Source of the DNA: Pseudomonadota bacterium
GTDB taxonomy: Bacteria > Pseudomonadota > Gammaproteobacteria > SZUA-229
Assembly (NCBI GenBank): GCA_015222965.1
Contig: JADFWF010000102.1
Coordinates: 1 to 7,192, forward strand
Direction: 5' to 3'
DNA: 7,192 nucleotides
Below, piece by piece: positions 6,153 through 7,192 of this stretch (its first letter is position 1; the number at the start of each line of letters is the position of its first letter). The notes under the pieces were generated by a model. The model was not told where the DNA came from. It saw only the letters and a program-made list of their open reading frames with translations, and did not search any database. A program made the translations under genes and the position numbers.

Positions 6153-7192
6153 ATGAGTACAGAAATAAAAGTTCCTGAACTGCCAGAATCCGTCGCTGAT
6201 GCGGTGATCGCAAGCTGGTATAAAAAAGTTGGTGACGTCATCAATATGGACGAAGTGCTAGTCGATCTTGAGACCGATAAAGTGATCCTGGAAGTGCCGG
6301 CAGTTAAACAGGGCGTGGTCAAGGAAATTTTGTTTGCTGTGGGTGATACGGTAACGGCTGGTCAGCTATTAGCGGTGATCGATGAATCTTCAGCAACAGA
6401 ATCGGCAAGTGACAGTGCGTCCATTAAAGATGACAGCGGTAAGGCTGCCGTAGCGATGAGCCCGTCAGTCAGGAAATTGATCGCAGAGAATTCGATCGAT
6501 GAAACGCAGATAACAGGTAGCGGTAAAAACGGGCGGATACTAAAGCAGGACGTTGAAAAAGTTCTGTCAGAAAAAATTGCTGAGCAAAGCCATGTGGTGG
6601 AAAGCGATGTGAGCTCGGTCAGGCAGGATGTATCGCCTGTCGCAGGAATAAATCAGCCGGTGTCTGGTGAGCGACTGGAACGTCGCGTACCGATGACCAG
6701 GTTACGTGCACGCATCGCCGAACGAATGCTGCAGTCGCAGCAGCAGGCAGCCATCCTGACAACGTTTAATGAAGTAAATATGAAACCTGTGATGGAGCTT
6801 CGTTCTCGTTATAAAGAAACTTTCGAGAAAAAATTTGGCGTGCGCCTGGGTTTCATGTCACTTTTTGTGCAGGCGAGTGTCGAGGCTCTAAAACGTTTTC
6901 CTGAAATCAATGCCTCTATCGATGGCAATGATGTTGTCTATCATGGTTATTATGATATTGGTGTGGCGGTGTCCGGACCAAACGGGCTGGTGGTGCCGAT
7001 AATACGCGACGCCGATATCCAGTCGATCGCAGATATCGAACAATCCATCATTCATTTTGCTAACAAAGCCAGGGAGAACAGTCTGTCTATAAATGATATC
7101 ACCGGCGGTACTTTTACTATTTCAAACGGCGGTGTATTCGGTTCGATGTTATCGACACCGATCATTAATCCACCACAGAGCGCGATCCTCGG
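6153..7192 (+). CDS. sucB: 2-oxoglutarate dehydrogenase E2, dihydrolipoamide succinyltransferase (SucB), 3' truncated by window
   Basis: The core E2 subunit, which takes the succinyl group from SucA on a lipoyl arm and moves it to coenzyme A. The window shows 346 codons without a stop; the family is usually about 400 residues, so roughly the last 50-60 are outside. Residues 1-77 are a lipoyl domain that starts STEIKVPELPESV, with the lipoylated lysine at K43 in DLETDKV. An acidic, Ser/Ala-rich linker follows. The E1/E3-binding domain is at about 102-138 (MSPSVRKLIAEN, then GSGKNGRILKQDV). A second linker leads to the acyltransferase domain from about residue 173 (RRVPMTRLRARIAERM). Typical catalytic-domain blocks are FNEVNM, GLVVPIIRDAD and TFTISNGGVFGS. 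The catalytic His-Asp motif near the C terminus is beyond the edge. The gene is 36 bp after sucA and surely in the same operon. Confidence 0.97.
   Translation, partial: MSTEIKVPELPESVADAVIASWYKKVGDVINMDEVLVDLETDKVILEVPAVKQGVVKEILFAVGDTVTAGQLLAVIDESSATESASDSASIKDDSGKAAVAMSPSVRKLIAENSIDETQITGSGKNGRILKQDVEKVLSEKIAEQSHVVESDVSSVRQDVSPVAGINQPVSGERLERRVPMTRLRARIAERMLQSQQQAAILTTFNEVNMKPVMELRSRYKETFEKKFGVRLGFMSLFVQASVEALKRFPEINASIDGNDVVYHGYYDIGVAVSGPNGLVVPIIRDADIQSIADIEQSIIHFANKARENSLSINDITGGTFTISNGGVFGSMLSTPIINPPQSAIL

Overview
The window looks like a chromosomal segment from a gammaproteobacterium with moderate GC. The strongest evidence is the 2-oxoglutarate dehydrogenase E1 (SucA), which matches the Escherichia coli type almost motif for motif and is followed by its E2 partner SucB. 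The species cannot be told from the sequence. No mobile-element gene, tRNA, rRNA or CRISPR array is visible.

Layout from left to right. Positions 1-382 carry no convincing gene. They hold several small hairpins, a perfect 25-bp inverted repeat (182-206 and 255-279), and a rho-independent terminator (about 303-342) for the gene to its right, which is read leftwards. At 383-1105 (minus) lies a metallo-beta-lactamase-fold hydrolase of glyoxalase II type. A 112-bp divergent promoter region separates it from a plus-strand gene at 1218-2207 for a cyclic-nucleotide-binding-domain/GGDEF diguanylate cyclase. A NUDT15-like Nudix hydrolase (2243-2719) follows 35 bp later. A conserved-looking hypothetical protein (2661-3074, minus) runs head-on into the Nudix gene, and the two coding ends overlap by 59 bp. 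An AT-rich 171-bp region with a 17-bp palindrome (3191-3207) lies between this gene and sucA (3246-6116). sucB starts at 6153 and is cut off by the right edge.

How the genes fit together. SucA and SucB are the E1 and E2 parts of one TCA-cycle complex and are very probably co-transcribed; the lipoamide dehydrogenase gene may follow outside the window. The other genes are small housekeeping or signalling functions (thioester hydrolysis, c-di-GMP synthesis, nucleotide clean-up) with no evident common pathway. I found no convincing new multi-gene system. The points most worth a second look are the long inverted repeat at the left, a diguanylate cyclase whose cyclic-nucleotide pocket lacks its usual arginine, the overlapping convergent gene pair with an uncharacterised member, and the palindrome upstream of sucA.
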